From Candidatus Pantoea persica (GTDB lineage Bacteria; Pseudomonadota; Gammaproteobacteria; Enterobacterales; Enterobacteriaceae): a stretch of DNA of 64,000 bases. A model generated the notes under the pieces. The model did not search any database. It saw only the letters and a list, made by a program, of their open reading frames with translations, and was not told the DNA's origin. How positions within the stretch are numbered: position 1 is the stretch's first letter; each line of letters opens with the position of its first letter. Below, piece by piece: positions 12,648 through 22,203 of the stretch. A program made the position numbers and the translations under genes. Where the stretch lies: the NCBI RefSeq assembly GCF_013753875.1, contig NZ_SMDS01000020.1, positions 62,001-126,000 of the forward strand. The letters are read 5' to 3'.

Positions 12648-12761
12648 ATGGCTTTAGTTTTCTGGATCTGCTTGCTGACGTATATTTCAGCAATAGCGCG
12701 GCTCAGCAGCGATAAACAGCGTGATAAATGGACCAGATGGTCTGAATTTCGCTTAAGATAA
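12648..12761 (+). CDS. Possible 37-residue membrane peptide
   Basis: An ATG-to-TAA frame encodes a peptide with a hydrophobic first half (ALVFWICLLTYISAIA) and a basic, tryptophan-containing second half (KQRDKWTRWSEFRLR). This is the layout of small inner-membrane proteins. AAAGG lies about seven bases upstream of the ATG. I do not recognise a family, and the surrounding DNA is AT-rich intergenic sequence, so it may be chance. Confidence 0.3.
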   Translation: MALVFWICLLTYISAIARLSSDKQRDKWTRWSEFRLR

Positions 12762-12935
12762 TTCTTAACACTCTCTTGATTAACCGCGTGACAATAAGCG
12801 GCTAAATAAAAGCGGTTACTAAGAGTATTCTTACATGCTTTTTTTTCGCCGCATATTCACGCGCATGGACAATGGCGGATTCGGCACGCCGGCGGTCTGT
12901 GGTAAACTGATGCTCTTTTTTTACACGGGGAAAGG

Positions 12936-13307
12936 ATGATGACAGCGCAGTGGGTGATGTACGGCATAAAAAATTGCGACACGATAAAAAAAGCGCGCCG
13001 TTTTTTAGAGGCGGCCGGCCTCGAGTTTGCATTTCATGATTACCGCGCCAGCGGGCTGAGCGATGCGCTGTTGACGCAGCTTATCGATCAGCTAGGCTAT
13101 CAGACGCTGCTTAACACGCGCAGCACCACCTGGCGCAAGCTGCCAGAAGCGGATCGCGAGGCGGTTACTAACAGCGAGAGCGCCAAAGCGCTGATGCTGG
13201 CGCACCCCGGCGTGATCAAGCGCCCGGTACTGCGCGCGCCGGACGGCACGCTGCTTGTCGGCTTCAGCGAAGCCGCCTACCAGACGTTTATCCAAGAGAA
13301 GTCATAA
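12936..13307 (+). CDS. yffB: YffB, Spx/ArsC-family thioredoxin-fold protein
   Basis: The 123-residue product (122 from the second ATG at 12939) is an ArsC-like thioredoxin-fold protein with the single cysteine motif [12 protein letters not shown] near the N-terminus and the family segment [12 protein letters not shown]. Glutathione-linked reductase activity has been suggested for the family, but the substrate is unclear. The start ATGATG follows GGGAAAGG. The TAA stop is one base from the ATG of dapE, so the two genes form an operon. Intact. Confidence 0.9.
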   Translation: MMTAQWVMYGIKNCDTIKKARRFLEAAGLEFAFHDYRASGLSDALLTQLIDQLGYQTLLNTRSTTWRKLPEADREAVTNSESAKALMLAHPGVIKRPVLRAPDGTLLVGFSEAAYQTFIQEKS

Positions 13308-13308
13308 C

Positions 13309-14436
13309 ATGTTCTGTCCGGTTATCGAACTGACGCAGCAGCTGATTCGCCGCCCCTCTCTCAGCCCGGATGACGCCGGTTGCCAGGCGCTGCTGATCGC
13401 CCGTCTGGAAGCGATTGGCTTTCAGGTAGAGCCGATGCACATCGACGACACGCTCAACTTCTGGGCGACGCACGGTCAGGGCGAAACCCTGGCGTTCGCC
13501 GGCCACACCGACGTGGTGCCGCCGGGCGACGCCAGCCGCTGGATTAATCCGCCCTTCGAACCTACCATTCGCGACGGTATGCTGTTCGGCCGCGGCGCGG
13601 CTGATATGAAAGGCTCGTTGGCGGCGATGGTGGTGGCGGCGGAGCGCTTTGTCGCGGTGCACCCAAACCACAAGGGCCGTCTGGCGTTTTTGATTACCTC
13701 CGACGAAGAGGCGAGCGCGAAAAACGGCACGGTGAAGGTGGTAGAGCGCCTGATGGCGCGCAACGAGCGCCTCGACTACTGCCTGGTAGGCGAGCCGTCC
13801 AGTACCGAAGTGGTGGGCGACGTGGTGAAAAACGGCCGCCGCGGCTCGATGACCGCGAACCTGACCATCCACGGCATGCAGGGCCATGTCGCCTATCCAC
13901 ATCTGGCGGACAACCCGGTGCACCGCGCCATGCCGGCGCTGAACGCGCTGGTGGCGACCGAATGGGATCGCGGCAACGAATTTTTCCCGCCGACCAGCAT
14001 GCAGATCGCTAACGTGCAGGCCGGCACCGGCAGCAACAACGTCATCCCGGGCGAATTTTTCGTGCAGTTCAATTTCCGCTTCAGCACCGAGCTGACCGAC
14101 CAGATGATCAAAGATCGCGTGGCGGCGCTGCTCGACAGCCACCAGCTGCACTACACCCTGGAGTGGAACATTTCCGGCCAGCCCTTCCTGACCTCACGCG
14201 GCAAGCTGGTAGAGGCCGTGATCAAGGCGGTATCGCACTATAATGAAATCAAGCCGCAGCTGCTGACCACCGGCGGCACCTCAGACGGGCGCTTTATCGC
14301 GCGGATGGGCGCGCAGGTGGTTGAACTGGGGCCGGTGAATGCCACCATTCACAAAATCAACGAGTGCGTGAAGGCGGCCGATCTACAGACGCTGAGCCGT
14401 ATGTATCAGCGCATCATGGAACAGCTGGTCGCCTGA
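13309..14436 (+). CDS. dapE: DapE, succinyl-diaminopimelate desuccinylase
   Basis: This dizinc M20 peptidase-family enzyme makes LL-diaminopimelate for lysine and peptidoglycan. From the ATG at 13309 the product is 375 residues, exactly the E. coli length. Metal-binding and catalytic motifs are visible: [12 protein letters not shown] (His), [13 protein letters not shown] (Asp), SDEEASA (Glu), VGEPSST (Glu) and TIHKINE (His) near the end. The upstream in-frame methionines lie inside yffB and are rejected as starts. It is followed after 20 bp by ypfN. Intact, and with dapA it points to a retained need for diaminopimelate. Confidence 0.96.
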   Translation: MFCPVIELTQQLIRRPSLSPDDAGCQALLIARLEAIGFQVEPMHIDDTLNFWATHGQGETLAFAGHTDVVPPGDASRWINPPFEPTIRDGMLFGRGAADMKGSLAAMVVAAERFVAVHPNHKGRLAFLITSDEEASAKNGTVKVVERLMARNERLDYCLVGEPSSTEVVGDVVKNGRRGSMTANLTIHGMQGHVAYPHLADNPVHRAMPALNALVATEWDRGNEFFPPTSMQIANVQAGTGSNNVIPGEFFVQFNFRFSTELTDQMIKDRVAALLDSHQLHYTLEWNISGQPFLTSRGKLVEAVIKAVSHYNEIKPQLLTTGGTSDGRFIARMGAQVVELGPVNATIHKINECVKAADLQTLSRMYQRIMEQLVA

Positions 14437-14456
14437 AGCGCGAGAGGAGCAGGCAA

Positions 14457-14822
14457 ATGGAATTTATTAAAGATTACTGGTGGATCATTGTGATCCTGTT
14501 GCTGGTTGGCGTGCTGATGAACGTTTATAAAGATCTGAAGCGCATCGATCATAAAAAATACATGGCAAACAAACCTGACCTGCCGCCCCATCGCGACTTT
14601 AACGATAAGTGGGACGATGAGGACGACTGGCCGAAGAAGAAGAAGCTAAAGCGGCGGCCCAACGCGCCAGCTTCCACGTCAGATAACACTGGAAAGCGAC
14701 GCCTGGCGCGCCGACAGCTCGGGCCGCGCTTAACGCCCTCGCCTGCGCGAGGGCGTTTTTACACCATCATAATCACATCGTCGCCGCCGGGCTTCGCCCC
14801 GCTCAACGCCTCGTCGAAATAG
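14457..14822 (+). pseudogene. ypfN: ypfN, UPF0370 membrane protein, C-terminus shifted
   Basis: The first 58 residues match E. coli YpfN: one membrane segment ([20 protein letters not shown]), then [20 protein letters not shown] and an acidic DDEDDWPKK. After that a run of AAG codons appears to have lost or gained a base. In the other frame the sequence continues [15 protein letters not shown] and stops, the expected short end. In the present frame it reads through the terminator and into the antisense of ypfH for about 60 extra residues, ending at 14822. The membrane part is untouched, so some function may remain. The function of YpfN is unknown. Confidence 0.7.
14734..14760 (+). terminator. 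Rho-independent terminator between ypfN and ypfH
   Basis: Nine-base-pair stem cgccctcgc / gcgagggcg (14734-14742 with 14747-14755), loop ctgc, followed by five T. It terminates the yffB-dapE-ypfN operon. Confidence 0.85.
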
Positions 14823-15452
14823 CGCTTCGGCACCGTATAGTGCAGATGCTTCAACGCCAGCGCCATGTTGCGGTCATCCACCGCGTGCGGCAGATCTTCT
14901 ACAATATCGAGCGTTACGTCGCCGCCCAGCATGGTGAGGCGCTGCGCCGCCTGCTCGGCGTGCTGCATCGGGATCTGCTCATTATATTCGCCGTAGTTCA
15001 GGTGAATCGTGGTGCGCGTCGTCGCGCTCTCCGGCAGCGTGGCGTAGCGGCCGCTGAAGGCCACCACGCGGCCCGCCAGATCCGGCTGCGCCTTTACCCC
15101 CCCTCCAGCACCATGGTGCTGCCCTGAGAAAAGCCCACCAGCGCAGTGGCGTCGGGACGCAAGCCGCTCTGCTGCTGCCAGTGGCGCACTGAATCGACGA
15201 ACTGCGGCAGCACGGCATTGACCCGCTGCTGCTTGCTCTGGTCATGCTGCGCCGTTTCGCTGAACCAGTAGTGGCCCGGCGCGGGTGCGCCGACCGCCAC
15301 CACCTGCGCCTGAGGAAACTCGCGCGCGAACCAGCTGCCCAGCTGCCCAGCTGCGCCATCGAGTGCGGATTATCGCCTACGTCGTGGTAGAGCAGGAGCA
15401 GCTGTTGCGCTGCCATGCTCGGCTGCTGAACGATTACATATTGCAGTGTCAT
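14759..15452 (-). pseudogene. ypfH: ypfH remnant, alpha/beta-hydrolase esterase
   Basis: YpfH is a small carboxylesterase. The pieces match it well: AAQQLLLLYHDVGDNP, then the nucleophile elbow VGFSQGSTMVLE in another frame, then SGRYATLPESAT and SGGDVTLDIVEDLPHAV-like sequence (GGDVTLDIVEDLPHAVDD). Frames change at an 8-bp unit repeated almost three times (cagctgcc, 15332-15354) and at a run of seven C (15097-15103). Both are slippage-prone sites. The original start is ATG at 15452 and the stop TAA at 14759-14761. Confidence 0.85.
15332..15354. repeat. 8-bp tandem repeat in ypfH
   Basis: Unit cagctgcc at 15332-15339 and 15340-15347, and seven further matching bases at 15348-15354. It coincides with a frame change in the ypfH remnant. 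Confidence 0.85.
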
Positions 15453-16293
15453 ATTGCCCTCCTCGGATCACTATACGCCGCCCTGCGCAGCGCGCTATCG
15501 GGAAAATTTGAACAACCTGTTGCAATTATTCGACCTGGCGCCGCAGCGCCTCGGCGTGGATGGGATCCAGCGGCATCAGCGCTGTGGCGGCGTCGGCGCG
15601 CAGCTGCGCCACCAGCGCCCGGCGGCCGCTCAGCCCTGCCCGCTGCGCCAGCTGGCCGACATCAGCCTGCGGTTCCAGCGCACTCTGCAACAGCGGCGAG
15701 AGGCGCGCGCCAGCCGTTCGGCGGCACTGCAGCAGCGCACGCATAGCCATCGCCGCATAGCAGCCGCTGCTGGCTTCGCGCTGCGTGCCAATGTGCACCA
15801 GCTGAAAGCCGCAGTCGCGCCAGAAAGTCCACAGCAGCTTGGTGTAGCCAAAACTGACGGAGAGAAAATTGACGTCGCGCTGCGCCTCAACGGCGGCGAC
15901 AGCACCTAGCCGATGCCCAGCCTGCGCTGCTCTGGCGCCACCGCGATGCGCCTGATGCGGCACGAGCGCAGCACCGCCGCCTCAATAAACCCCACGTGCG
16001 CCGCCAGCGATTGCACCACCAGATTACCGCGCGGCCGTCGACGCCTCGCCCAGACCGCCTGCGCCAGCGCGGGCGACAGGCCGCCCTCCTCCACCAGCCA
16101 CAGCGCGCCCTGCAGAGCCGGCGCCTCGCCGCTCAGCCACAGCGTCATGCCCGGCGCGTCCATCAGGCGTCGCAGATCAAGGGGCGAGGTGCGGTAGTGC
16201 GCGCTGGCCAGCAGGCGGTAGGCGGCTTCCGGCTCGGAGGGATGCTGCGTCCAAGCGTTTTCCGCCATGCGGCGCGGCGGCCTCATCGACAAT

Positions 16294-16361
16294 CAGCCAG
16301 TCAGCCAGTCAGCCAGTCAGCCAGTCAGCCAGTCAGCCAGTCAGCCAGTCAGCCAGTCAGC
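16294..16361. repeat. 8-bp tandem repeat, 8.5 copies, in tmcA
   Basis: The unit cagccagt is repeated eight times without mismatch from 16294 to 16357, plus cagc. On the tmcA strand it begins inside the codons for ADWL, just before the Walker B residues. Homologues have one copy. Seven extra copies add 56 bases, which is not a multiple of three, so the frame is lost. Confidence 0.95.
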
Positions 16362-16510
16362 GTCGGGCTGCGCCAGAATGGCGTCCGGCGCCATAAAGCG
16401 AAAACGGTCGCCGGCAAACTGCGCCAGCACCTCGGTGGCGGCCTTCGCCGGGGCGGCGATCGCGCGCGGCACCTGGCGCGCCAGCATGCCCGCCAGCGCC
16501 GATTTGCCGA

Positions 16511-16545
16511 GGCGGCGCGGCGCGGCGCGGCGCGGCGCGGCGCGG
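16511..16545. repeat. 5-bp tandem repeat in the tmcA P-loop
   Basis: One ggcgg followed by six perfect copies of cgcgg (16516-16545). The repeat replaces the glycine/arginine-rich codons just before GKSALAG of the Walker A motif. Confidence 0.92.
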
Positions 16546-17068
16546 TGAGCATCGCGACGCCGAGCGCCATTGTCAGCAGCTGCTGCAGGATCGCCTGCTG
16601 CTGCGGCGGCGAGCAACACTGCCAGTCCGGCCTTGCGGACAACGGCGCAACGCGATCCGCACTGCCCTAGCGCAGCAGCGCCACATCCGGATCGGCCAGC
16701 AGCCTCTGCTGCTAATGATGGATAAAGTTCGGCGCAGCAACGGGGTCCGCCACATCGGCCCAGCGCAGGCTGTCCTCATCGGGCTGCTGCGGCCAGCTCG
16801 CCCACGGCGGCGCCAGCAGCAGCAGCCAGCTTCCGGCGTGCAGCGTGCCCGCCAGCGCGGCGAACGCCTCGGCGTGGAAACCGCGTCGCGCATTAAAAAT
16901 GACATGGGTGAATTCGCGGCCGAGCAGCGTGCGTAGCGCTGCGGGCGCGTAGTGGGGCAAGCCGGCAATCGGCGGTGCGCGCCAGCGACCAGTCGGCGTC
17001 GCCGGCAATCACGCAGAGTCGCCTGACGCCCGCCTGCCGCATCGGGCGGCTGAGCTGTTCAGGCGACA

Positions 17069-17914
17069 TCAGTTAGCGGCGAAGGTATTGCACTGGCCGG
17101 GATCGCCGCTGTCGAATCCGCGTTTAAACCAGGTATAGCGTTGCTCCGAGGTGCCGTGGGTAAAGCTGTCAGGCACCACGCGGGCCTGGCTGCGCTGCTG
17201 CAGGCGATCGTCGCCGATTGCCTGCGCCGCATCCAGCGCCTGCTGCAGATCGCCGGTCTCCAGCCAGTTGTCTTTGCTGACGTTGTGGCCCCAGACGCCG
17301 GCGAAACAGTCCGCCTGCAGCTCCATTTTCACCGAGAGATGGTTGATCTCCGTCTGGCTGGCACCCTGCTGCATCTCGCGCACCTTCGGCTCGATGCCGA
17401 GCAGCTTCTGCACGTGATGGCCGACTTCGTGCGCCACCACATAGCCCTGCGCGAACTTGCCGCCCGCGCCGAGCTTGTTCTTCATTTCGTCATAGTAAAG
17501 AGAGGTCGATATAGACGCGCTGGTCCGCCGGGCAGTAGAACGGCCCCGGTGCCACAGCGGGTCTGGGTGGCGCCGCGGTACATCACCAGCGTCGGCGGCA
17601 CATACTCTTTGCCCATCTGCTGGAACAGCTTGCCCCAGGTGTCTTCGGTGGAGGCGAGGATAACGCGGGTAAATTTCGCCGCTTCGTCATCGTTGGCGCT
17701 GACGCGCTGCTGCTGGCTGGTGGGGGCGACGTCGCCGCCGGTTAGCAGTTCCATCAGATCGTAGCCGTAATAACCGGAGACCGCGACGATGATTAACAGG
17801 ATTACGCCGCCTTTGCCGCGCGGCAGATGGATCATCTATCGTCCGCCGCCGTAGGAGGCCTTGATCTCGTCGGTCTTCCATATTGTCGCTCTCGCGACGT
17901 CCTTGCCAGCGCAT
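17069..17914 (-). pseudogene. ypfJ: ypfJ remnant, putative neutral zinc metallopeptidase
   Basis: The pieces cover the whole of E. coli YpfJ: MRWQGRRESDNMEDRR (start 17914), the membrane segment GKGGVILLIIVAVSGYYG, the cysteine pair region, and the zinc site [19 protein letters not shown] with [14 protein letters not shown]. Frames change around 17840 and again between 17490 and 17560, where [10 protein letters not shown] can be read in the wrong frame. The zinc-site half is a continuous frame from 17485 to 17069 but lacks its own signals. The substrate is unknown. It was coupled to tmcA by a TGATG overlap. Confidence 0.85.
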
Positions 17915-17991
17915 ACTCTGCTCCTGATTGAGGTAATTTCAGGTGATTTTAGTTACGCCACGCCACAACTACCAGCATTCAGGCCAAATGA

Positions 17992-18017
17992 AAAAGGAGA
18001 GCCGCGGCTCTCCTTTT
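17992..18017. terminator. Bidirectional terminator after purC
   Basis: A 26-bp perfect palindrome, aaaaggagagccg / cggctctcctttt, with T-rich flanks on both strands. It lies between the purC stop and the ypfJ start, so it terminates purC. Confidence 0.85.
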
Positions 18018-18035
18018 GTCGTTCAGCTGCAGTGC

Positions 18036-18749
18036 CTAGTCGAGCTTAACGCCCAGACGCTGCGCCACTTCCTCATAGGCTTCGATCAGGCCGCCAAGGC
18101 TCTGACGGAAGCGATCCTTGTCCATTTTGTCCATGGTCTCTTTGTCCCACAGGCGCGCGCCGTCTGGTGAGAACTCGTCGCCCAGCACCACTTCGCCCTT
18201 GAACAGACCGAACTCCAGCTTGAAGTCCACCAGGATCAGACCGGCGTCGTCAAACAGTTTGCTCAGCACCTCGTTAGCCTTAAAGGTCAGCTCCTGCATG
18301 CGCGCCAGGTTCGCCTTGCTGACCCAGCCGAAGGTTTCGCAGTAGGATTCGTTGACCATCGGGTCATGTTTCACGTCGTCTTTGAGAAACAGATCGAACA
18401 GCGGCGGATTGAGGATCATCCCCTCTTCCACGTCTAGGCGTTTCACCAGCGAGCCGGCGGCGCGGTTGCGCACCACGCACTCCACCGGCACCATCTCCAG
18501 CTTTTTCACCAGCGCTTCATTGTCGGAGAACAGCGCCTCCATCTGGGTGGGAATGCCTGCTTCCTGCAGTTTGGTCATGATGAAGTGGTTAAACTTGTTG
18601 TTCACCATGCCCTTGCGATCGAACTGCTCGATTCGGGCTCCGTCGCCTGCTGACGTATCGTTGCGGAATTCGAGTACCAGCAGATCCGGGTTGTCGGTAC
18701 TGTATACAGTTTTCGCTTTACCGCGATACAACTCAGCTCGCTTTTGCAT
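18036..18749 (-). CDS. purC: PurC, SAICAR synthetase
   Basis: PurC joins CAIR and aspartate in step seven of purine synthesis. The start is ATG at 18749 ([16 protein letters not shown]), seven bases after GGAG, giving 237 residues, the E. coli length. The longer frame upstream has no support. Motifs [27 protein letters not shown] and LVDFKLEFG are present. It ends in TAG. It has its own promoter region with a PurR-like site upstream and is separated from bamC by a terminator. Intact. Confidence 0.96.
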   Translation of the reverse strand: MQKRAELYRGKAKTVYSTDNPDLLVLEFRNDTSAGDGARIEQFDRKGMVNNKFNHFIMTKLQEAGIPTQMEALFSDNEALVKKLEMVPVECVVRNRAAGSLVKRLDVEEGMILNPPLFDLFLKDDVKHDPMVNESYCETFGWVSKANLARMQELTFKANEVLSKLFDDAGLILVDFKLEFGLFKGEVVLGDEFSPDGARLWDKETMDKMDKDRFRQSLGGLIEAYEEVAQRLGVKLD

Positions 18750-18815
18750 CTTGTTAACTCCAGACTTAGAAATTTCGGGTGTTTGGCGGCGGCGGGCCGC
18801 TGCGGGATTGCCGCG

Positions 18816-18831
18816 ACGCAATCGTTTACTT
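18816..18831. promoter_or_regulatory. PurR-type operator before purC
   Basis: The sequence acgcaatcgtttactt fits the PurR consensus ACGCAAACGTTTNCNT with few differences and lies about 70 bp upstream of the purC start, where the E. coli operator also lies. Binding is inferred from the match. Confidence 0.6.
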
Positions 18832-18857
18832 CGCCGAGTGCTATTATGCCTGAGACG

Positions 18858-18883
18858 AAAAAAAGGCCGGAGAATCTCCGGCC
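18858..18883 (-). terminator. Terminator after bamC
   Basis: Stem ggccggaga / tctccggcc around one base (18865-18883). On the minus strand it is followed by seven T (18864-18858). It ends the dapA-bamC operon. Confidence 0.85.
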
Positions 18884-18893
18884 CTGAGGCGAT

Positions 18894-19925
18894 TTATTTG
18901 TTGAGTGCCGCCTGGAACACGGCCACCAGCGCATCGTTTTGCGACTGGGTAAGCACATGCCCTTTGGGATCGATAAACTGCAGGCTGCTGCGGTTATCGA
19001 GGTCGCCGACCTGAACCTTATAATCGCCGTTCGGCAGCTCCGGATCTTTGGCGCCAAGGTCGTCCCACGCGCCGCTGCCCGGCGATTTATAGGTAACGTT
19101 CAGGCTGCCCTGCGAGCGGTTGCTGTCGGTTACTTTCATGCCGACGCGCTTCATCGCCTGCGGCAGACGCTGCCAGGCGACGTTGAACGGCGTGCGCAGC
19201 ACCAGCAGCGGCAGGCCGGTATCGTCCGCGCCGCTCTGGACGTCGACGCTGCCGCTGGCGCGGCCCGCGGCGGCGTTTTCATTGGCAATGTCGATCTTGT
19301 GGAGGCCGGTGCTGATGTCGTTCAGCATCTGCGCGGTGTAGCGCTGGATCTTCACGGGCGAGGTGACCGTCTCGCCTTTCTGCTGCAGCTCAAGCAGGCG
19401 CACCGTCAGCACCCGCTGGTAGCTCTGCGACTGCAGGCTGATCTGGTAGCGGCCGCGATACTGATTGTCTTCGTCGGCACGGTTCCACTGCACCCAGTCG
19501 GTGGTGAGCTGCTGCGCCGCATCGTTGCGCTGGGCGACGGGGAAGTTATAGGACGCCACCACTTTCATCAGCTGCGGCCAGAGCGAGCCACGGTTGTTCT
19601 CCAGCATCAGCACGCCGGAGTTGCCGGTGAACTGCGCGCGGGTGCCGTTCGTCAGCGCCAGCGGCAGCACCGGCGGACGGATGTCGAGCTGTTTGCCGAC
19701 GCTGCCGCTGGCGGCAGTGTGCGGCACGTCGTAGTCGCCGTGCGCCACTGGCAGGATCATGCCCGCAGGCGCTTTCAGATCCTGCAGTTCGCTAGCCTGC
19801 AAATAGGACTCGTCGCCGCTTACCTGGCGCTTATAGCGCTGATCACTTGAACATGCGGTTAACAGCATCACAGTAGAGAGAGCCACAACGGTGGCAACCG
19901 CTGAGCGCTTTACAGAATGGTTCAT
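18894..19925 (-). CDS. bamC: BamC, outer-membrane assembly lipoprotein
   Basis: BamC is a lipoprotein subunit of the BAM complex that folds beta-barrel proteins into the outer membrane. The 343-residue product has a lipobox LLTACSS with the lipidated Cys25. The conserved N-terminal lasso segment follows ([17 protein letters not shown]), then two helix-grip domains. It starts 14 bases after dapA ends, forming the conserved dapA-bamC operon. Length and sequence agree with E. coli throughout. Intact. Confidence 0.95.
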   Translation of the reverse strand: MNHSVKRSAVATVVALSTVMLLTACSSDQRYKRQVSGDESYLQASELQDLKAPAGMILPVAHGDYDVPHTAASGSVGKQLDIRPPVLPLALTNGTRAQFTGNSGVLMLENNRGSLWPQLMKVVASYNFPVAQRNDAAQQLTTDWVQWNRADEDNQYRGRYQISLQSQSYQRVLTVRLLELQQKGETVTSPVKIQRYTAQMLNDISTGLHKIDIANENAAAGRASGSVDVQSGADDTGLPLLVLRTPFNVAWQRLPQAMKRVGMKVTDSNRSQGSLNVTYKSPGSGAWDDLGAKDPELPNGDYKVQVGDLDNRSSLQFIDPKGHVLTQSQNDALVAVFQAALNK

Positions 19926-19939
19926 TAAAATTCCCTAAC

Positions 19940-20818
19940 TTATCGCAAACCCGCTTTAATCAGCGCCTGCTCAACTTTTGGTATGGCCGCTGAAGTCAGC
20001 GGCGTCATCGGCAGACGCAGCGTGTCACTGGCGATTAATCCTAACTGTTTTGCCGCCCATTTGACCGGGATAGGATTGGGTTCACAGAAAAGCGTCTGGT
20101 GCAGGTGCATCAGACGCTGATTCAGGCGGCGCGCCTCGGTGAAATTGCCCTGCTGCGCCAGCGCGCAAAGCTCGGCCATTTCCCGCGCCGCGATGTTGGC
20201 TGTTACCGAGATAACGCCCTTGCCGCCCAGCTGCATGAGTTCCAGCGCGGAGGCGTCGTCGCCGCTCACGATAATAAACGCCTCATCGACCAGTGCTTGG
20301 ATCTGGCTAACGCGCGATAAGTTCCCGGTGGCTTCTTTGATCCCGATAATATTTTTGATTTTAGCCAGGCGCGCCACGGTTTCCGGCAGCATGTCGCAGC
20401 CGGTTCGCGAGGGGACGTTATAGAGCATCTGCGACAGCGCCGTGCTTTCCGCGATCGCTTTGAAGTGCTGGAACAGCCCTTCCTGCGTTGGACGATTGTA
20501 GTAGGGCGTGACGGTCAGGCAGCCGACCACACCGCTGTTTTCAAAACGTTTGGTGAGAGATATGCCTTCGGCGGTGGCGTTGGCACCGGTGCCGGCGATC
20601 ACCGGAATGCGTCCGTCCGCCAGCTCCAGCGTCAGCATCACCACGTTGCCATGTTCTTCATGGCTCAGCGTCGCGGACTCGCCGGTGGTGCCGACAGAGA
20701 CGATCGCCGCGGTGCCGCTGGCGACATGATAATCAATCAGTTTTTTCAGACTCGCACGGCAGACATTACCTTTGTCATCCATTGGCGTAACGAGTGCAAC
20801 AATACTTCCCGTGAACAT
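19940..20818 (-). CDS. dapA: DapA, 4-hydroxy-tetrahydrodipicolinate synthase
   Basis: DapA condenses pyruvate with aspartate semialdehyde, the first step of the lysine/diaminopimelate branch. Start ATG at 20818 ([17 protein letters not shown]), preceded by GAGGGG, gives 292 residues as in E. coli. The Schiff-base lysine is Lys161 in GIKEATGN, with Tyr133 in [10 protein letters not shown] and the Thr pair in [10 protein letters not shown]. Six in-frame codons upstream (start 20836) cover the ribosome site and are rejected. Divergent from gcvR. Intact. Confidence 0.96.
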   Translation of the reverse strand: MFTGSIVALVTPMDDKGNVCRASLKKLIDYHVASGTAAIVSVGTTGESATLSHEEHGNVVMLTLELADGRIPVIAGTGANATAEGISLTKRFENSGVVGCLTVTPYYNRPTQEGLFQHFKAIAESTALSQMLYNVPSRTGCDMLPETVARLAKIKNIIGIKEATGNLSRVSQIQALVDEAFIIVSGDDASALELMQLGGKGVISVTANIAAREMAELCALAQQGNFTEARRLNQRLMHLHQTLFCEPNPIPVKWAAKQLGLIASDTLRLPMTPLTSAAIPKVEQALIKAGLR

Positions 20819-20962
20819 TGGTGATCCCCTCGACAAACAAGTGCTTCATGGTACGTTTTACTCTTGCTGAAAAGCAAGCAGGCCACGCCGCTCCTGTGCT
20901 TGTCAGCAGTTTTTTTTATGTTTACCTTAGTGGTTATTAGCGAATGAACAGGAAATCCCACT

Positions 20963-21537
20963 TTGCCGCCATCTCATCAGCTCCACCATCTGGTGATCAG
21001 CGCATTGGGCGTTGACCGTCCGGGTATACAATACCATTACCCGCCACGTTAGCAGCTGTGGTTGTAATATTGAAGACAGCCGTCTCGCCATGCTCGGGAT
21101 GGGTTCACCTTTATTTTATGCTGCTCTCCGGCAGCTGGAACGCCATTACGCTGATAGAATCGACGCTGCCGCTGAAGGGCGCGGAGCTGGAGCTGCTGAT
21201 TGTGATGAAGCGCACCCGCGCCAAAACGCGCCCGCCGATGCCGGCCACGGTGTGGGTGCAGGTGGCAGTGCCGGATTCGCCGCACCTGATCGAGCGCTTT
21301 ACCGACCTGTTCGACAAGCATACGATGAACATCGCCAAGCTGGTGTCGCGCACCCAACCCGCCCAGGCGGATCGCACGGCGACCCTCTATATTCAAATGA
21401 CGGCGCACAGCCCGGCGGGCGTCAGCTACTCTCAGTTTGAACAGGCGTTTTACGCCCTGTGCCAGGAGCTGAACGCCGAAGGCACGCTGCGCTTTTATAG
21501 CCTGGAGGAGGAAGACGCGGCGCCGCTCCAGGCTTAG
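20963..21537 (+). pseudogene. gcvR: gcvR remnant, glycine cleavage system repressor
   Basis: GcvR holds the activator GcvA in repressing mode for the gcv operon; it has two ACT domains. The sequence can be followed in three frames. HHLVISALGVDRPGI comes first, then NTITRHVSSCGCNIEDSRLA, then GFTFI, then MLLSGSWNAITLIESTLPLK onward to the end. At least three one-base shifts therefore lie within 21025-21125. No ATG is found at the expected start; the frame there begins with TTG (20963) after AGGAAAT. The second ACT domain is undamaged but has no start of its own. Confidence 0.85.
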
Positions 21538-21685
21538 CGCTAAGCTGTAACTGAACCGGGGCTATTCCTCCACGTTACCGATAGCTGGCTATGTGGCGCG
21601 ATATCCCCTGATGGCCGCCCTCTCCTGCTGCTTTTGGCAGGCGGAGGCGCAGCCCACAGCACAAAGAAAAAAATGGAGAGTAGCG

Positions 21686-22153
21686 ATGAATCCACTGAAA
21701 GCCGGTGATACCGCACCGAAATTTAGCTTGCCCGACCAGGATGGCGAACAGGTAAATTTAGCCGACTTTCAGGGACAGCGAGTTCTAGTCTATTTCTACC
21801 CGAAAGCGATGACGCCGGGATGCACCGTGCAAGCCTGCGGCCTGCGCGACAATATGGATGAGCTGAAAAAGGCCGGCGTGGAAGTGCTGGGCATCAGCAC
21901 GGACAAGCCGGAAAAGCTGTCGCGTTTCGCGGAGAAAGAGCTGCTAAACTTCACGCTGCTCTCGGATGAGGATCACCAGGTCTGCAAGGCGTTTGGCGTC
22001 TGGGGTGAGAAGTCCTTTATGGGCAAATCCTATGACGGCATCCACCGCATCAGTTTCTTGGTGGGCTCAGACGGCATTATTGAAAAGGTATTCAACGACT
22101 TCAAGACTTCGAACCACCACGATATCGTGATGGATTATCTGAAACCCGTCTGA
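21686..22153 (+). CDS. bcp: Bcp, thiol peroxidase (peroxiredoxin)
   Basis: Bcp reduces hydrogen peroxide and organic hydroperoxides with thioredoxin as reductant. From the ATG at 21686 (GGAGAG upstream) the product is 155 residues and nearly identical to E. coli. The peroxidatic Cys46 lies in MTPGCTVQAC and the resolving Cys51 five residues on. The longer frame from 21593 is rejected because it adds a segment without homology. It follows the gcvR remnant as in E. coli. Intact. Confidence 0.95.
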   Translation: MNPLKAGDTAPKFSLPDQDGEQVNLADFQGQRVLVYFYPKAMTPGCTVQACGLRDNMDELKKAGVEVLGISTDKPEKLSRFAEKELLNFTLLSDEDHQVCKAFGVWGEKSFMGKSYDGIHRISFLVGSDGIIEKVFNDFKTSNHHDIVMDYLKPV

Positions 22154-22203
22154 TCCCTGGCGGATGCAGCGCGGCGCCGCATCCGTTGTTTCTTTCGCCG
22201 CGC

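Larger units (their letters stand above)
15526..17069 (-). pseudogene. tmcA: tmcA remnant, tRNA(Met) cytidine acetyltransferase
   Basis: TmcA is an ATP-driven RNA helicase/acetyltransferase that makes ac4C34 in elongator tRNA-Met and normally has about 670 residues. The start ATG at 17069 overlaps the ypfJ stop (TGATG). Recognisable parts are LRTLLGREFTHVIFNARRGF, the P-loop flank [52 protein letters not shown] and the GNAT end [20 protein letters not shown]. The P-loop is disrupted by a 5-bp repeat (16516-16545). The segment where VDEAA should follow DADWL is disrupted by an 8-bp repeat (16294-16361). Much of the helicase domain after that is deleted. Several frameshifts follow, so no active enzyme is possible. 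Confidence 0.88.

Noticed and set aside
16294-16361. CRISPR-like array
   Set aside because: The 8-bp units are directly adjacent, without spacers; it is a simple tandem repeat inside a gene.
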